The notes below the pieces were generated by a model that worked only from the letters and a program-made list of their open reading frames with translations, was not told where the DNA came from and ran no database searches. Below are positions 41,532-50,616 of a stretch of 64,000 nt of DNA, in pieces. How positions within the stretch are numbered: position 1 is the first letter of the stretch; each line of letters opens with the position of its first letter. The position numbers and the translations under genes were made by a program. This DNA comes from Clostridia bacterium (GTDB lineage Bacteria > Bacillota > Clostridia > Christensenellales > UBA1242), in contig JAEDFU010000001.1 of NCBI GenBank assembly GCA_016297915.1, positions 43,829 to 107,828 of the forward strand, given 5' to 3'.

Positions 41532-42950
41532 TTAGTTCAATTCGTTTAAATTTTCGTGTTTTTCTTTGTGTCCAGCAAACACAAAACAGGCAAGAATAAG
41601 TGCCGACTGTACTCCCACAAACAAAATAAGTGCTAGCCCTGTTTGCACCCCTAGCGTCTGCACCTGCTCACTACTATCAAAGTGAATAAGATCAAGCATG
41701 ATTCCCACTACAAGTTGTGTTATTGAATTTCCAATATTGCTTGCAAAAGTTATAGTTCCGCTATAGGTAGCAGTAAGGTCTTTGCCATTGGACATCTCGG
41801 CTATCAAATCACCATAAATAGATATAGGCAAACTATATAGCGAGCCACTACCAACTCCACAAATAAATACAGCAATAAGCATAAGCAGATAAGAAATATT
41901 ATAAATTTCTATTCGGAATAGATAAACAAATATTACTCCAAACACAGACAAAATTGTAGTTATTATTCCTGCAATAAGAGCAGGTTTTTTGTGCTTGTGC
42001 TTGCTTATAAAGACCCACAACGGCTGGCTTAGTATAGTCCCAAGCATTAGCGTTAACAACAAAAAAGTAATTTGTTTACTAGAATAAAAGAACGAGTAAG
42101 TAAAGAAATGGAGTCCAACACTACACAAAAAAACCGTTGCAACAGAAGTTAGTACATAGCCAATTATTATGCGACAAAGCCTTCTATCTTTGAATGCAAG
42201 CAAAAAACTTGTCATCAAATTCTTGAGGTTTAGCTTTGGCTTTGTCTGCTTTTCCTTATTTTGCGAATTATCCAAAATTTTGTCTGTATTTGGGGATTTT
42301 TCGCTATTTTGCATAGTACTTGCAATTTTGGGTTTTGGAATTGTAAATATAGACGATACAAGACCAAAAGCAAGACAAATAAGACTAGTTACTAGCGATA
42401 TATAAAAGTAACCCTTGGGATTTAACTGCCCAATTGGATACTCCTCTGTATTTGGCAAAAATATTATAAGTAGGACGCTTGGAATAATAATTCCAATCAA
42501 ATAAAACACAGTGCTAGTAGCGTTAATCTTAGTCCGATCGTTATAATCGCTTGCTAGTTCATTTCCAAGAGCCATGTACGGCGTTGCAAACATTGTATTA
42601 AATGTTTCGAGTAGCAACAAACTTGCAAGCATCCAAACAAATTTAAAAATCACACTAATACTATTAGGAATACACCACAGCAAGATATTTATAATTGACA
42701 TTCCAATAGTTGCAACAATCATATATCCATTTCGCCTACCCAACTTGCCCATTGGATAATTGTCGCTAATGTAACCCATTATAGTATCACCAAATCCATC
42801 CCAGATTGTACTTATTGCTACAGCTATGCCAACAAGTGTACCACTCAGCCCCATTACACTGGTCGCAAAGAACATGAAAAAGTTGGACACCGTCTGCCCA
42901 ATAACACTATAGCCCAAATTTCCACATCCATAAAAAATTTTCTTTGTCAA
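41532..42950 (-). CDS. GPH/MelB-type sugar:cation symporter (472 aa)
   Basis: Glycoside-pentoside-hexuronide symporter of the MFS superfamily. The N-terminal YGCGNLGYSVIGQTVSNFFMFF and ISTIWDGFGDTIMGYISDNY (with the conserved cation-site Asp) are family hallmarks; KLGRRNGYMI is the loop 2-3 signature. About 12 membrane helices. A cytoplasmic loop of about 45 residues after helix 6 (residues about 210-260) is unusually hydrophilic and contains STMQNSEKSP, with one copy of the 12-base motif. Substrate unknown; no catabolic gene is adjacent. Confidence 0.85.
   Translation of the reverse strand: MTKKIFYGCGNLGYSVIGQTVSNFFMFFATSVMGLSGTLVGIAVAISTIWDGFGDTIMGYISDNYPMGKLGRRNGYMIVATIGMSIINILLWCIPNSISVIFKFVWMLASLLLLETFNTMFATPYMALGNELASDYNDRTKINATSTVFYLIGIIIPSVLLIIFLPNTEEYPIGQLNPKGYFYISLVTSLICLAFGLVSSIFTIPKPKIASTMQNSEKSPNTDKILDNSQNKEKQTKPKLNLKNLMTSFLLAFKDRRLCRIIIGYVLTSVATVFLCSVGLHFFTYSFFYSSKQITFLLLTLMLGTILSQPLWVFISKHKHKKPALIAGIITTILSVFGVIFVYLFRIEIYNISYLLMLIAVFICGVGSGSLYSLPISIYGDLIAEMSNGKDLTATYSGTITFASNIGNSITQLVVGIMLDLIHFDSSEQVQTLGVQTGLALILFVGVQSALILACFVFAGHKEKHENLNELN
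42308..42319 (+). repeat. TTTGCATAGTAY motif, copy 5
   Basis: TTTGCATAGTAC on the plus strand, in the hydrophilic mid-loop of the symporter gene; minus strand encodes Ser-Thr-Met-Gln. Confidence 0.6.
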
Positions 42951-42976
42951 ATTATATTTTCCTTAGATATATTGTT

Positions 42977-43022
42977 GTCGCAAAAAAAATAAGTATTCAA
43001 AAAACTTGATACTTATTTTTTT
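42977..43022 (-). terminator. Rho-independent terminator of dnaB
   Basis: On the minus strand AATAAGTATCAAG pairs with TTGAATACTTATT, followed by T8, six bases after the dnaB stop. Confidence 0.8.
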
Positions 43023-43027
43023 GTAAT

Positions 43028-44608
43028 TTATTCAAATATGTCTAATAATTCATCTTCTTCGGTTAGAGGTTGCATCTCAACACTACTCTCAGCATTGTCT
43101 GCATTATCCGCTTGTAGACTGTCTTCTGCAGACTTTGGAGTCTCTTCCAATGGCAAATCGTCTGGTCTTTGTTCTTCGGAACTTACGGCTTTGTCCATAT
43201 TTGGATTTGTAGTAGTTTGAGGTATCGGCATTGATTCTTCCAAACTTTGTGCATTAGCATCTTTTTCCAAGTTCAAGAAAGATGTAATACTGCCCACCCA
43301 CTTAGTCTTGATTGTGTCACACTTACCAGATCTATTTTTGGCAATAATAATCTCTGCGATATCTTGCTCACGCTCATTTTGAGGTATATCGTTATACATA
43401 TCACTACGATAAATAAACAAAACCATATCGGCATCTTGCTCGATAGAACCAGACTCTCTAAGGTCACTAAGCATTGGTCTATGATCTTTTCTGGTTTCAC
43501 TTTGTCGTGACAACTGAGATAGAAGTATTATTGGAATCTCTAGTTCTCTTGCCGCCATCTTTAGATTTCTTGTAATTTCACTAACTTCTTGAGTTCTATT
43601 TTCCCTGCTCTTTTCGCTACCAGCCATCAATTGTAAGTAGTCAATCATAAGTATGTCTAGTCCTTTTTCACGCTTAAGCTTTCGACACTTACTTAGTATA
43701 TCCATTGGGGACTTCGAAAATCCCTCGTCAATATATATATCTGCCTCGCTATACTTTTTGCCTACGCTTATTATAGACTTCCACTCTTTTTCGTTCATCT
43801 CACCTTTGAGAGCCTTGCTCATATCCACATAAGCCAGACTACAAATAGATCTCGATGCAATCTCTTCCTTAGACATCTCAAGCGAGAAAATTGCACACTT
43901 TTTGCCACATTTAACAGCGGCATGATTTATCATGTTCATACCAAGAGAGGTTTTTCCGCAACCTGGTCTAGCAGCGATTAAAATAAGAGCACCTTTTTGA
44001 AAACCGTTTGTAATTCTGTCAAGCCCATATATTCCACTTGGAACACCGCGAATTACACCTTTGTTCTTGTGGATTTCTTCAAAGTTTGTAATAGCTCCAG
44101 ATACGGCAGTACTTATGTGAGCAAGTCCACCACGATCTTCTTTTTCGCCAATCTTAAATATGTTCTGCTCGGCAAAAGATAGAGCGTCCTCTTTGTTTAT
44201 CCCCTCATAGGATTTGTTTATGATATCTTGACCTGCAGATATAAGTTGTCTAAGTACACTATCGTTCTTGACAATATTTATGTAATGCTCATAGTTACTA
44301 GCACTTGGGATTACATTTGTAAGGCTAATAAGATATTCCGCACCACCGACGCTTTCAATTTCGCCACTTTTTTCCAAACTCTCAGTAATTGTAACAAAGT
44401 CAATAGGAACATTGCTTGCCATAACTTTGCACATAGCATCAAAAATAATCTTGTGAGTTTCTAGATAAAAATCATCAGTCTTGAGTGCTGAAATAATATT
44501 GTAACTAGCATCTTGATCTATAAATGCACACCCCAAAACACACTGTTCTGCCTCAATGCTATGTGGCAAGACTCTTGCATCATTTACTTTCTTTGTTGTT
44601 TGTCTCAT
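43028..44608 (-). CDS. dnaB: Replicative DNA helicase DnaB with acidic C-terminal tail (526 aa)
   Basis: Hexameric replication-fork helicase. The N-terminal domain starts LPHSIEAEQCVLGCAF; the RecA-like motor has Walker A AARPGCGKTSLGMNM, SLEMSKEEI, IDYLQLMAG (Walker B) and DLRESGSIEQDADMVLF (arginine-finger region). After the core ends at about residue 450, a tail of about 75 residues, rich in Glu/Asp/Pro/Ser and apparently unstructured, extends to DELLDIFE. Typical DnaB is 440-460 aa. AGGAA is well placed for the ATG at 44,608, which lies inside the preceding gene's 3' end (29-base overlap). Confidence 0.92.
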   Translation of the reverse strand: MRQTTKKVNDARVLPHSIEAEQCVLGCAFIDQDASYNIISALKTDDFYLETHKIIFDAMCKVMASNVPIDFVTITESLEKSGEIESVGGAEYLISLTNVIPSASNYEHYINIVKNDSVLRQLISAGQDIINKSYEGINKEDALSFAEQNIFKIGEKEDRGGLAHISTAVSGAITNFEEIHKNKGVIRGVPSGIYGLDRITNGFQKGALILIAARPGCGKTSLGMNMINHAAVKCGKKCAIFSLEMSKEEIASRSICSLAYVDMSKALKGEMNEKEWKSIISVGKKYSEADIYIDEGFSKSPMDILSKCRKLKREKGLDILMIDYLQLMAGSEKSRENRTQEVSEITRNLKMAARELEIPIILLSQLSRQSETRKDHRPMLSDLRESGSIEQDADMVLFIYRSDMYNDIPQNEREQDIAEIIIAKNRSGKCDTIKTKWVGSITSFLNLEKDANAQSLEESMPIPQTTTNPNMDKAVSSEEQRPDDLPLEETPKSAEDSLQADNADNAESSVEMQPLTEEDELLDIFE

Positions 44609-44960
44609 CGTCATTTCCTACTTTTTCTTTCTTCTGTTTATCTTCTAATTTTTTTTGACGCTTGCGTTTATAACTCTGCTCCAAAATCTCGTTTTTGCGT
44701 TGTTGCATTTCCTCTCTTGCCTCAATTTTTTTGGCGAGTTTGGCGTCTTTTTTGGCAAAATACTTTCCTGCAATTATATTTCCAACAAGTGCAAATGCAA
44801 GCAGGATTACTGAGTCCAAAAATATAGTGAGTTCCGATCTTAGATTTTTGAATACATAGACATTAAGCAAAACAACAGGAACAAATGCAATCAAAAATAT
44901 AACTAGATATTTGAGTAACGATCTTTTTCGCTTTCTCTTGTCAAACATGTACTCATTCAT
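44580..44960 (-). CDS. Small two-helix membrane protein with charged tail (126 aa)
   Basis: Basic N-terminus (FDKRKRKRSLLKY), two membrane helices (about residues 18-38 and 48-70), then a long helical, Lys/Glu/Arg-rich coiled coil (about 75-126) facing the cytoplasm. It resembles no family I can name. Start chosen at ATG overlapping the stop of the lipoprotein gene (ATGAATGA); a longer frame is possible. It sits between a lipoprotein gene and dnaB; a role at the membrane near replication is speculative. Confidence 0.55.
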   Translation of the reverse strand: MNEYMFDKRKRKRSLLKYLVIFLIAFVPVVLLNVYVFKNLRSELTIFLDSVILLAFALVGNIIAGKYFAKKDAKLAKKIEAREEMQQRKNEILEQSYKRKRQKKLEDKQKKEKVGNDDETNNKESK

Positions 44961-45855
44961 ACTTATCCAAATCCTTTTTTTCAATCAAAGTCACAACTTG
45001 ACCTTTTGATTTTTTGTAAATAACTACAGATATAATAATAGTTGCAATCGCTGACAAAACAAGTGCAAGTATATACCATGCTGTAGGGTTTGCGGTAATT
45101 TTGTATATAGACATCTCAAAATTATCCCCTTTGTTACTCAAATCCCATTTAAGCAACATCAAGTCCCCCTCAACATCTTTTTGGTCAGCATTGCTATGAA
45201 GTCTATCATCTGGATACGCAAATATTTGACTTATATTTACATCTTCCAAATCATATCTGCCAACAAACATATCCTTGTATTTTTGATAGTAATTTGTGCC
45301 ACTAAATTCATATTCTTGAATGTCTTTGCCAAAACTTACACTCTTGAGCATGGAATACTTGATTATAAATAGTCCATATTGATTGTCATCATAATCGGAA
45401 TTGAGAATGTTTTGAATAAACGGCCCCCTATCCTCCAAAAATCGTGTGTACTCAAAGTTTTCGGCATTTGCGTATCCATAAAACAATCCAAACATATCCC
45501 AATCATCAAATTCAATTGCGAGAGATATTTCGTTTCGTTGTGGTTGCGAGACTTCGACCTTAATCCCCTCTTGCACTCTTGCCAAAATTTCTGGATACTC
45601 GGCAAATTCTCTTATTTTCCATGTTTCAACCTTGTTTCTAAATACAACCATATCGTTATCAATAGAGCTCATCACACTACTAAGTGTCATTCCGCCTTTG
45701 TTGATATCCGATTCGTTTAAAGATACCGCTATCTTGTCAATAATAGTATTTGACGCATCAATCGCTCTTATATACTCCACACTAGCACATCCAAAAAATG
45801 TGGTAGCCGAAACTATCAATATACAAAGTATAGTCAAAAACTTTTTTATCTTCAT
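44953..45855 (-). CDS. Putative lipoprotein with C-terminal membrane helix (300 aa)
   Basis: The N-terminus KKFLTILCILIVSATTFFGC is a lipoprotein signal with a lipobox ending in Cys near residue 23. An extracytoplasmic domain of about 220 residues with alternating charged and aromatic segments (EFDDWDMFGLFYGYANAENF) follows, and a C-terminal helix (about residues 262-282, WYILALVLSAIATIIISVVIY) anchors it again, leaving a Lys-rich cytoplasmic end. The double anchor resembles LppM/DUF3153-type proteins. Function unknown. Coupled with the following small membrane protein. Confidence 0.65.
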   Translation of the reverse strand: MKIKKFLTILCILIVSATTFFGCASVEYIRAIDASNTIIDKIAVSLNESDINKGGMTLSSVMSSIDNDMVVFRNKVETWKIREFAEYPEILARVQEGIKVEVSQPQRNEISLAIEFDDWDMFGLFYGYANAENFEYTRFLEDRGPFIQNILNSDYDDNQYGLFIIKYSMLKSVSFGKDIQEYEFSGTNYYQKYKDMFVGRYDLEDVNISQIFAYPDDRLHSNADQKDVEGDLMLLKWDLSNKGDNFEMSIYKITANPTAWYILALVLSAIATIIISVVIYKKSKGQVVTLIEKKDLDKYE

Positions 45856-45980
45856 ATAGCCATCCTGTATTTTTACACTTATATTCTAACAAATAATTAA
45901 TAATTTTACAATAGATTGTAAATAAAAATTACAAAGTAAAGATATTCACAAATTACACACAAAAAGTACTGTAAAAATGT

Positions 45981-46009
45981 TTGCGTCAAAAATAAATATA
46001 ATATATAAT
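45981..46009 (+). promoter_or_regulatory. Sigma-A promoter for a leaderless transcript
   Basis: TTGCGT (45981-45986), 17-base spacer, TATAAT (46004-46009); the ATG at 46,018 starts eight bases after the -10 box and has no RBS. Confidence 0.7.
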
Positions 46010-46017
46010 AGAGTTGT

Positions 46018-46695
46018 ATGGAATTAATTCAAGTAGCAAATTTTTTAAATGGTAGATTTTTACTAAATAATATCAAGGCAGACAGGGGTGCAATCCTTAA
46101 GAGCAACTTGCTCTCAACTTTTTCTGTAGGACCTTTGGGATCTTCCAATATCGAAAAAATTTATTATGATACTGGTGACTTTTTCTTTGCCGAAAAAGGA
46201 ATTAATATTTACACAATTTCGGACAAAACCTCCAAGGAACTTGTAATAAGATATGATAGCGAACAAGTTACTAGAATTGAATTTTTGAAGAATATCCCTA
46301 ATTTTTTCAAACTAAAGATTGGCAAAGATGATTCTATCAACAAGTACTACGATGAGATAAATGACGCTATATACAAAGTATACCCTACTGGTCTTAATGT
46401 AAACATTGAGGAATATTTGAGAATATCCAAACCTCAAATAAAAATACTCAAAAAAAGAGATAGTTATAGAGTTGTAAATAATCGTGGTCTTAAGATGACT
46501 TTGTCTTTTGATGCATGCGAATATCTCAAGGTCGGCACACGCTCCAAGTTTAGCCAATGCACTCTAGATATCGTTGGCGACAACGCTAAGGAAAAGGATG
46601 ACTTTAATGCGTTCTTGAGAGACATAGTTCTTGACTATCCAAAGATTATCAAAATCCAAAGCAACGAGCTAACTGTTGCCAGAAATAGTTTATAA
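46018..46695 (+). CDS. CYTH-like domain protein, divergent (225 aa)
   Basis: Central pattern KIYYDTGDFFFAEKGINIYTI resembles the Y-Y-D-T-x-x-x-x-L-x-x-x-G-x-x-L-R-x-R element of CYTH (triphosphate tunnel) enzymes, followed by SKELVIRY. Later KILKKRDSYRVV, LKMTLSFDACEY and FSQCTLDIVGD match the order of CYTH strands. The N-terminal E-x-E-x-K triphosphate motif is not visible, so catalysis is doubtful. No membrane segment. The nearby promoter makes it leaderless. Weak homology by pattern only; an unrelated beta-barrel remains possible. Confidence 0.4.
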   Translation: MELIQVANFLNGRFLLNNIKADRGAILKSNLLSTFSVGPLGSSNIEKIYYDTGDFFFAEKGINIYTISDKTSKELVIRYDSEQVTRIEFLKNIPNFFKLKIGKDDSINKYYDEINDAIYKVYPTGLNVNIEEYLRISKPQIKILKKRDSYRVVNNRGLKMTLSFDACEYLKVGTRSKFSQCTLDIVGDNAKEKDDFNAFLRDIVLDYPKIIKIQSNELTVARNSL

Positions 46696-46729
46696 AAATG
46701 TCCACTTATTCAACATGTGGATTATACAA

Positions 46730-46766
46730 AAAAAGCAATAATTCAAATCAAAATTATTGCTTTTTT
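46730..46766. terminator. Rho-independent terminator
   Basis: AAAAAAGCAATAATT pairs with AATTATTGCTTTTTT across a nine-base loop; follows the CYTH-like gene and works on both strands. Confidence 0.85.
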
Positions 46767-46849
46767 ATGTATATTTTATTTTGTCAAACAAGACTTATAA
46801 TGTAGCAAATAATGACATGTATCAAAATTATTTCAAATCTAAAGACTAA

Positions 46850-48106
46850 TTATTTTTTTAGTCTAAAAATCCTATAATCTTCCTTGATTTCGTTGTCTTG
46901 CAAGTGATCAACAAGAATTCTTCGAGTACTTTCTTCCACCCTTGGGCTAATCAAACCTGCAAACAAAGACATTCCTCCTGCGACATAAAAACATACAGAT
47001 ATCGGCAAAAATACTCCAAAACTAACGACAACGAATGTTGACAAAAAGAACATATTTACTTTGTTTATGATAGCACTAGTGTTTCTGCCAACAATCTTGC
47101 ATTTCATAATCATTCGATTGTACATAAATATATAAGTTGCCGAATAACTAACAGATATTATTGCAATTAGAACATAAAATGACCAAATATAATTTGAGTT
47201 TACAAAGGTTAGAGCAATTGCTCCAAGTCCAACAAACACTCCACCCATTACAGACAAAATTGTAATGTCTTTTTTGTGTTCCAATTTGCCAAACAAAAAA
47301 CTAGATATCCCCCACACTCCATCAAATATTGCACCAGCAATAGCAGATGATGTAAATGTGCCAGTTATAGTAAATAGCAAAAGTGGCATTAGAATGTAAA
47401 TTGCATTGTAACTTTCTTGCAAGAAATAAAACCAAAGATATGTTCTAGTGATTTTTGTCGAGACTTTTTTGGCCTCAACAGCATCTATACTTTGCTCTTT
47501 GAGTGCAACATGAGCATAGGTGGAGTATTCTTGTGTAAGATTTTTCTTTTTTCTATTAGCCAGATAGTAAACAAGCAAAGGAAATGAGCCTGCAAAGTAC
47601 AAAATTATAGATATGATTATTAGAGTTTTCATATCCCAAAAGTCGAGAGCTACACCCCCAATTATTGTTCCCAAAATAATTGCAGTCTGATCTATTAGTT
47701 TACTTATGGCAAGTTGCACTCCTGTACCAGATTTCTTTGTTGCATTGTTGAACGAAAACAAAACCTCTGTTGGAATATTTTTGAACACATAACTTAGGCT
47801 AAATCCGATGCCGATTCCAATAACGCATAGTACTGGATTACTATCCACAAATAGTAGCAAAGCCTCGTAAATAATGACCGGAAACAATCGCAAAAATAGA
47901 TAGATATATGGAATTTTGACAAGCGATTTTTTGAGTACTATATTCATTACAAAACTAAATAAGTACTGAATTGCACAGGTCAAAATTGCTAGTAGCATTT
48001 TGTTTGTCGGAGCATATTTGTATACAATTACAGGAACAAATCCGCCAACAAGCTTGGTCGAAAAGTTTGACAAAAATCTATTATAATTAAGCAGTTTCGA
48101 ATTCAT
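46850..48106 (-). CDS. MFS-like membrane protein, paralogue A (418 aa)
   Basis: Twelve-helix-like transporter. Conserved blocks with its divergent neighbour: LVGGFVPVIVY, FLRLFPVIIYEALLLFVDSNPVL, FKNIPTEVL, GTIIGGVALDF, and VEESTRRILVDHLQDNEI at the C-terminus. It does not match a specific transporter subfamily. The start is the ATG after GGAG at proper spacing; the longer frame is unlikely. Substrate unknown. Head-to-head with paralogue B, about 160 bases apart. Confidence 0.65.
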   Translation of the reverse strand: MNSKLLNYNRFLSNFSTKLVGGFVPVIVYKYAPTNKMLLAILTCAIQYLFSFVMNIVLKKSLVKIPYIYLFLRLFPVIIYEALLLFVDSNPVLCVIGIGIGFSLSYVFKNIPTEVLFSFNNATKKSGTGVQLAISKLIDQTAIILGTIIGGVALDFWDMKTLIIISIILYFAGSFPLLVYYLANRKKKNLTQEYSTYAHVALKEQSIDAVEAKKVSTKITRTYLWFYFLQESYNAIYILMPLLLFTITGTFTSSAIAGAIFDGVWGISSFLFGKLEHKKDITILSVMGGVFVGLGAIALTFVNSNYIWSFYVLIAIISVSYSATYIFMYNRMIMKCKIVGRNTSAIINKVNMFFLSTFVVVSFGVFLPISVCFYVAGGMSLFAGLISPRVEESTRRILVDHLQDNEIKEDYRIFRLKK

Positions 48107-48268
48107 TTTTGCTCCGATATTTTTGAATTTCAAAAGTATTTTAGCATAAACAATGTAGTATTTCAAAACAAAATAAAAAATTATTTGTTACTTATTTCGT
48201 TTTTCAAAATCATTTAGTTATGTTAATATATAAAGGTATAAGATAAGTCTTAGATTTAAGGATGAAAA

Positions 48269-49492
48269 ATGGACCAACTAAAATTATTAAACTTTCACAA
48301 GATGATTGCAAATTTTGCCAACAACTTAGTTGGTGCATTTGTTCCACTGATAATTTATCAAGCGACTGGCAAATTAAGCTATGCAATAATCTATCTAGTA
48401 TGTCAAAACTTATTAAGATTAGTATTTGAATTACTGCTCAAAAACCTGTATGGCAAATATCCTCAACTATTTTTGCTACTCCGCATAATCCCTATCGCCC
48501 TATACAATGTATTTATATTCGTCCTTGATGTTAATTTGATATTAGGCGTAATTGGAGTTTGCCTCTTTATATCCTTAGATTATGCATTCAATAATCTTCC
48601 CAAAGAAATTATTTACAACTACTCCTCACTTAACCCTCAAAAGAATGATAAGTCACTAGGTATAACTAGATTATTTGAACAAGCAGGAATAATCATTGCA
48701 CTTATTGTAGGCGGATTTTTGTTGGATATCAATAAGACCTTGGTTCTTATTATATCTCTTACAATTTATGCAATCTCCGTTATCCCTCTAGTAATCTTTT
48801 ATGTTAAGAGCAAAAATCAAAAAACTTTCAACAAAGATGCAACTTCAAATGCAATAAATACTCTCTCCAAAAACGAAGAGTTACTCAAGAAATCCAAAAA
48901 ACTCACACTTAAGATGTTGTTTTCTTATGGTATTGTATATTTTGCCACTGCTTTTTTTGATATGACACAAACAGCCTACTCTTTGCTTGTGTTTATAGAG
49001 AGAGGCGAATTTGCACTTGCCGGAATTCTCAATGCTGTATTTAATTGTATGTATGCAGTAGGTTTCTATGTTGCAGGAATTATTAATAGCAAAAAAGATA
49101 TGACTAGACTAGTAACCATCTTCTGCTGCTTGATTGGCGTGCTTATAATTATTCTTCCTTTTGTAGACTTGACTAAGTACTTTGTTATAATATGTCTAAT
49201 ATATGGTACAATTGGTTTTTGTTATCCGTTCGTGTCTCTATTCATACTCGAAAGAGTGCTTATCAAATCAAGAATTATGGGAGTGTCCAACAAAGCGCTC
49301 TTTGTTAGAGATACTTCATGTATACTCGCATACACAATTGGCTGGGCGTGCGGATTCTTTGGACTAATAGGAATATTTGTCTCAATATTTGTTACAATGT
49401 GCTCTGCAGGATTTATAATCCCTAATTGCGAAGAAAAAACACGACAAAATCTTGTAGACTATCTACAAAATAACGAGATTATTCAAAACTAA
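48269..49492 (+). CDS. MFS-like membrane protein, paralogue B (407 aa)
   Basis: Same architecture as paralogue A: LVGAFVPLIIY, LLLRIIPIALYNVFIFVLDVNLIL, FNNLPKEII, GGFLLDIN and CEEKTRQNLVDYLQNNEI. Twelve hydrophobic segments and a short central cytoplasmic loop (about residues 185-215). AAGGATG precedes the ATG. The two proteins could form a heterodimer or be recent duplicates with different substrates; neither is shown by sequence. Terminator directly downstream. Confidence 0.65.
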   Translation: MDQLKLLNFHKMIANFANNLVGAFVPLIIYQATGKLSYAIIYLVCQNLLRLVFELLLKNLYGKYPQLFLLLRIIPIALYNVFIFVLDVNLILGVIGVCLFISLDYAFNNLPKEIIYNYSSLNPQKNDKSLGITRLFEQAGIIIALIVGGFLLDINKTLVLIISLTIYAISVIPLVIFYVKSKNQKTFNKDATSNAINTLSKNEELLKKSKKLTLKMLFSYGIVYFATAFFDMTQTAYSLLVFIERGEFALAGILNAVFNCMYAVGFYVAGIINSKKDMTRLVTIFCCLIGVLIIILPFVDLTKYFVIICLIYGTIGFCYPFVSLFILERVLIKSRIMGVSNKALFVRDTSCILAYTIGWACGFFGLIGIFVSIFVTMCSAGFIIPNCEEKTRQNLVDYLQNNEIIQN

Positions 49493-49500
49493 TATCTTTC

Positions 49501-49542
49501 AAAAAAGAACCCAAAGTAAAATTATCTTGGGTTCTTTTTTTC
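49501..49542 (+). terminator. Rho-independent terminator
   Basis: AAAGAACCCAAAG pairs with TCTTGGGTTCTTT, followed by T7, nine bases after the MFS-like stop. Confidence 0.9.
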
Positions 49543-49938
49543 AATTATTTTTAATCAAATTTGATAACAAATTTAATAAATAATAATCTCTAAGCTCAAC
49601 TAATAGATATTCATCAAACTATCAAAATTATTGAAAACAAATTTTTATGGAATTTAAAACACAAAAAAAAGAAGGGCATCTCAGCCCTCCTTTACCTAAA
49701 TATATGTATATAGGTAGAATGAAAAATGGAAAAACATTTTAAGTTTATTAAAATGCACCTATAGTGTAGCACTCAAAAATTCATAAGTCAATACCTAATT
49801 GCCAAAAAATTTTTAATTAAAGAAAAACTGCCTAAATATAGGCAATTTTTAACAAAAATTCTTTTTAAAAATACAAAAATCAACAAATCCCAAGAGTATT
49901 TTTGTGCATTTTGTCAAGCAAATTAATCAAGTTTTTGC
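49543..49938. other. Structured intergenic region, no gene seen
   Basis: No open frame of note in about 400 bases. It contains a G+C-rich hairpin AGGGC/GCCCT at 49,673-49,688, a palindrome TACCTAAATATATG... GGTA at 49,693-49,716, and a TGCCTA/TAGGCA hairpin at 49,829-49,844 with T-runs on both sides. The word CCTAAATATA occurs in both of the last two. A small RNA is possible but unproved. Confidence 0.45.
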
Positions 49939-49973
49939 AAAAAAGTTCCCAACAATCAAATGTTGAGAACTCA
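49939..49973 (-). terminator. Rho-independent terminator of hpf
   Basis: On the minus strand AGTTCTCAACA pairs with TGTTGGGAACT (one G-T pair) around a six-base loop, followed by T6; eleven bases past the stop of hpf. Confidence 0.8.
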
Positions 49974-49983
49974 AATAATATTA

Positions 49984-50511
49984 TTATTTTTTAGCTTCAA
50001 TTAGACCCAAGTTGCCATCGTTTCGTTTGTACAAAACATTTATTTCACCAGTTTCAGCATTTAGAAAAACATAAAAGCTATGCCCCACTGCTTCCATATA
50101 TGCCTCTGCATCCTCAACAGTCATAGGATCTAGTTCAAAAGTTTTTTTCTTAACAACTTTGTAAGGCTCACTTGCTGGTTCTTCTTCTAAGAATTCTAGA
50201 GTATCAGCAATCAATCTTTCTGCAAATTTATTTTTGTACTTTTTGTTATTCTTGACAATTTGTCTTTCAAGTTTTGGCATTGACAAGTCAATATTATTAT
50301 ACATATTATCACTTTCAACTTCACTTCTAATAAATAGACCTGCACTATTTATTGTAATTTCCAACTTACAAATATCATTTTGCTCAGTACAAGCAACTTT
50401 TACAGTTGTGTCTTTTGTAAAGTATTTTTCTAGTTTGGATAGTTTTTTCTCGATAATATCCTTAAGTTTATCGGAGATTTTGTAGTTTTTTGAGATATAT
50501 TTTATTTCCAT
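49984..50511 (-). CDS. hpf: Ribosome hibernation-promoting factor, long form (175 aa)
   Basis: Pairs 70S ribosomes into inactive 100S dimers in slow growth. N-terminal RaiA-like domain (MEIKYISKNYKISDKLKDII; KLSKLEKYF) and C-terminal dimerisation domain (about residues 115-172) with VVKKKTFELDPMTVEDAEAYMEAVGHSFYVFLNAETGEINVLYKRNDG, shown here in parts: KTFELDPMTVEDA and GHSFYVFLNAETG. Long form is normal in Gram-positives. Own promoter and terminator, downstream of the clpC operon. Confidence 0.95.
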   Translation of the reverse strand: MEIKYISKNYKISDKLKDIIEKKLSKLEKYFTKDTTVKVACTEQNDICKLEITINSAGLFIRSEVESDNMYNNIDLSMPKLERQIVKNNKKYKNKFAERLIADTLEFLEEEPASEPYKVVKKKTFELDPMTVEDAEAYMEAVGHSFYVFLNAETGEINVLYKRNDGNLGLIEAKK

Positions 50512-50576
50512 AGTTCTCTCCCCTTATTTCATTTATATTGAGATATCAAATTCAAAAATTCTCTATCTACAACTAT

Positions 50577-50605
50577 ATTTTAGCAAAAAATTGTTTAAGT
50601 CACAA
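50577..50605 (-). promoter_or_regulatory. Extended -10 sigma-A promoter of hpf
   Basis: TTGTGA (50605-50600), 17-base spacer, TGC-TAAAAT with the -10 at 50,582-50,577; ATG of hpf 65 bases downstream. Confidence 0.7.
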
Positions 50606-50616
50606 ACGATTTTGTA

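Noticed and set aside
46018..46695. Calling the protein a CYTH-type thiamine triphosphatase
   Set aside because: The E-x-E-x-K motif and other catalytic residues are not seen, so only a CYTH-like fold is suggested.
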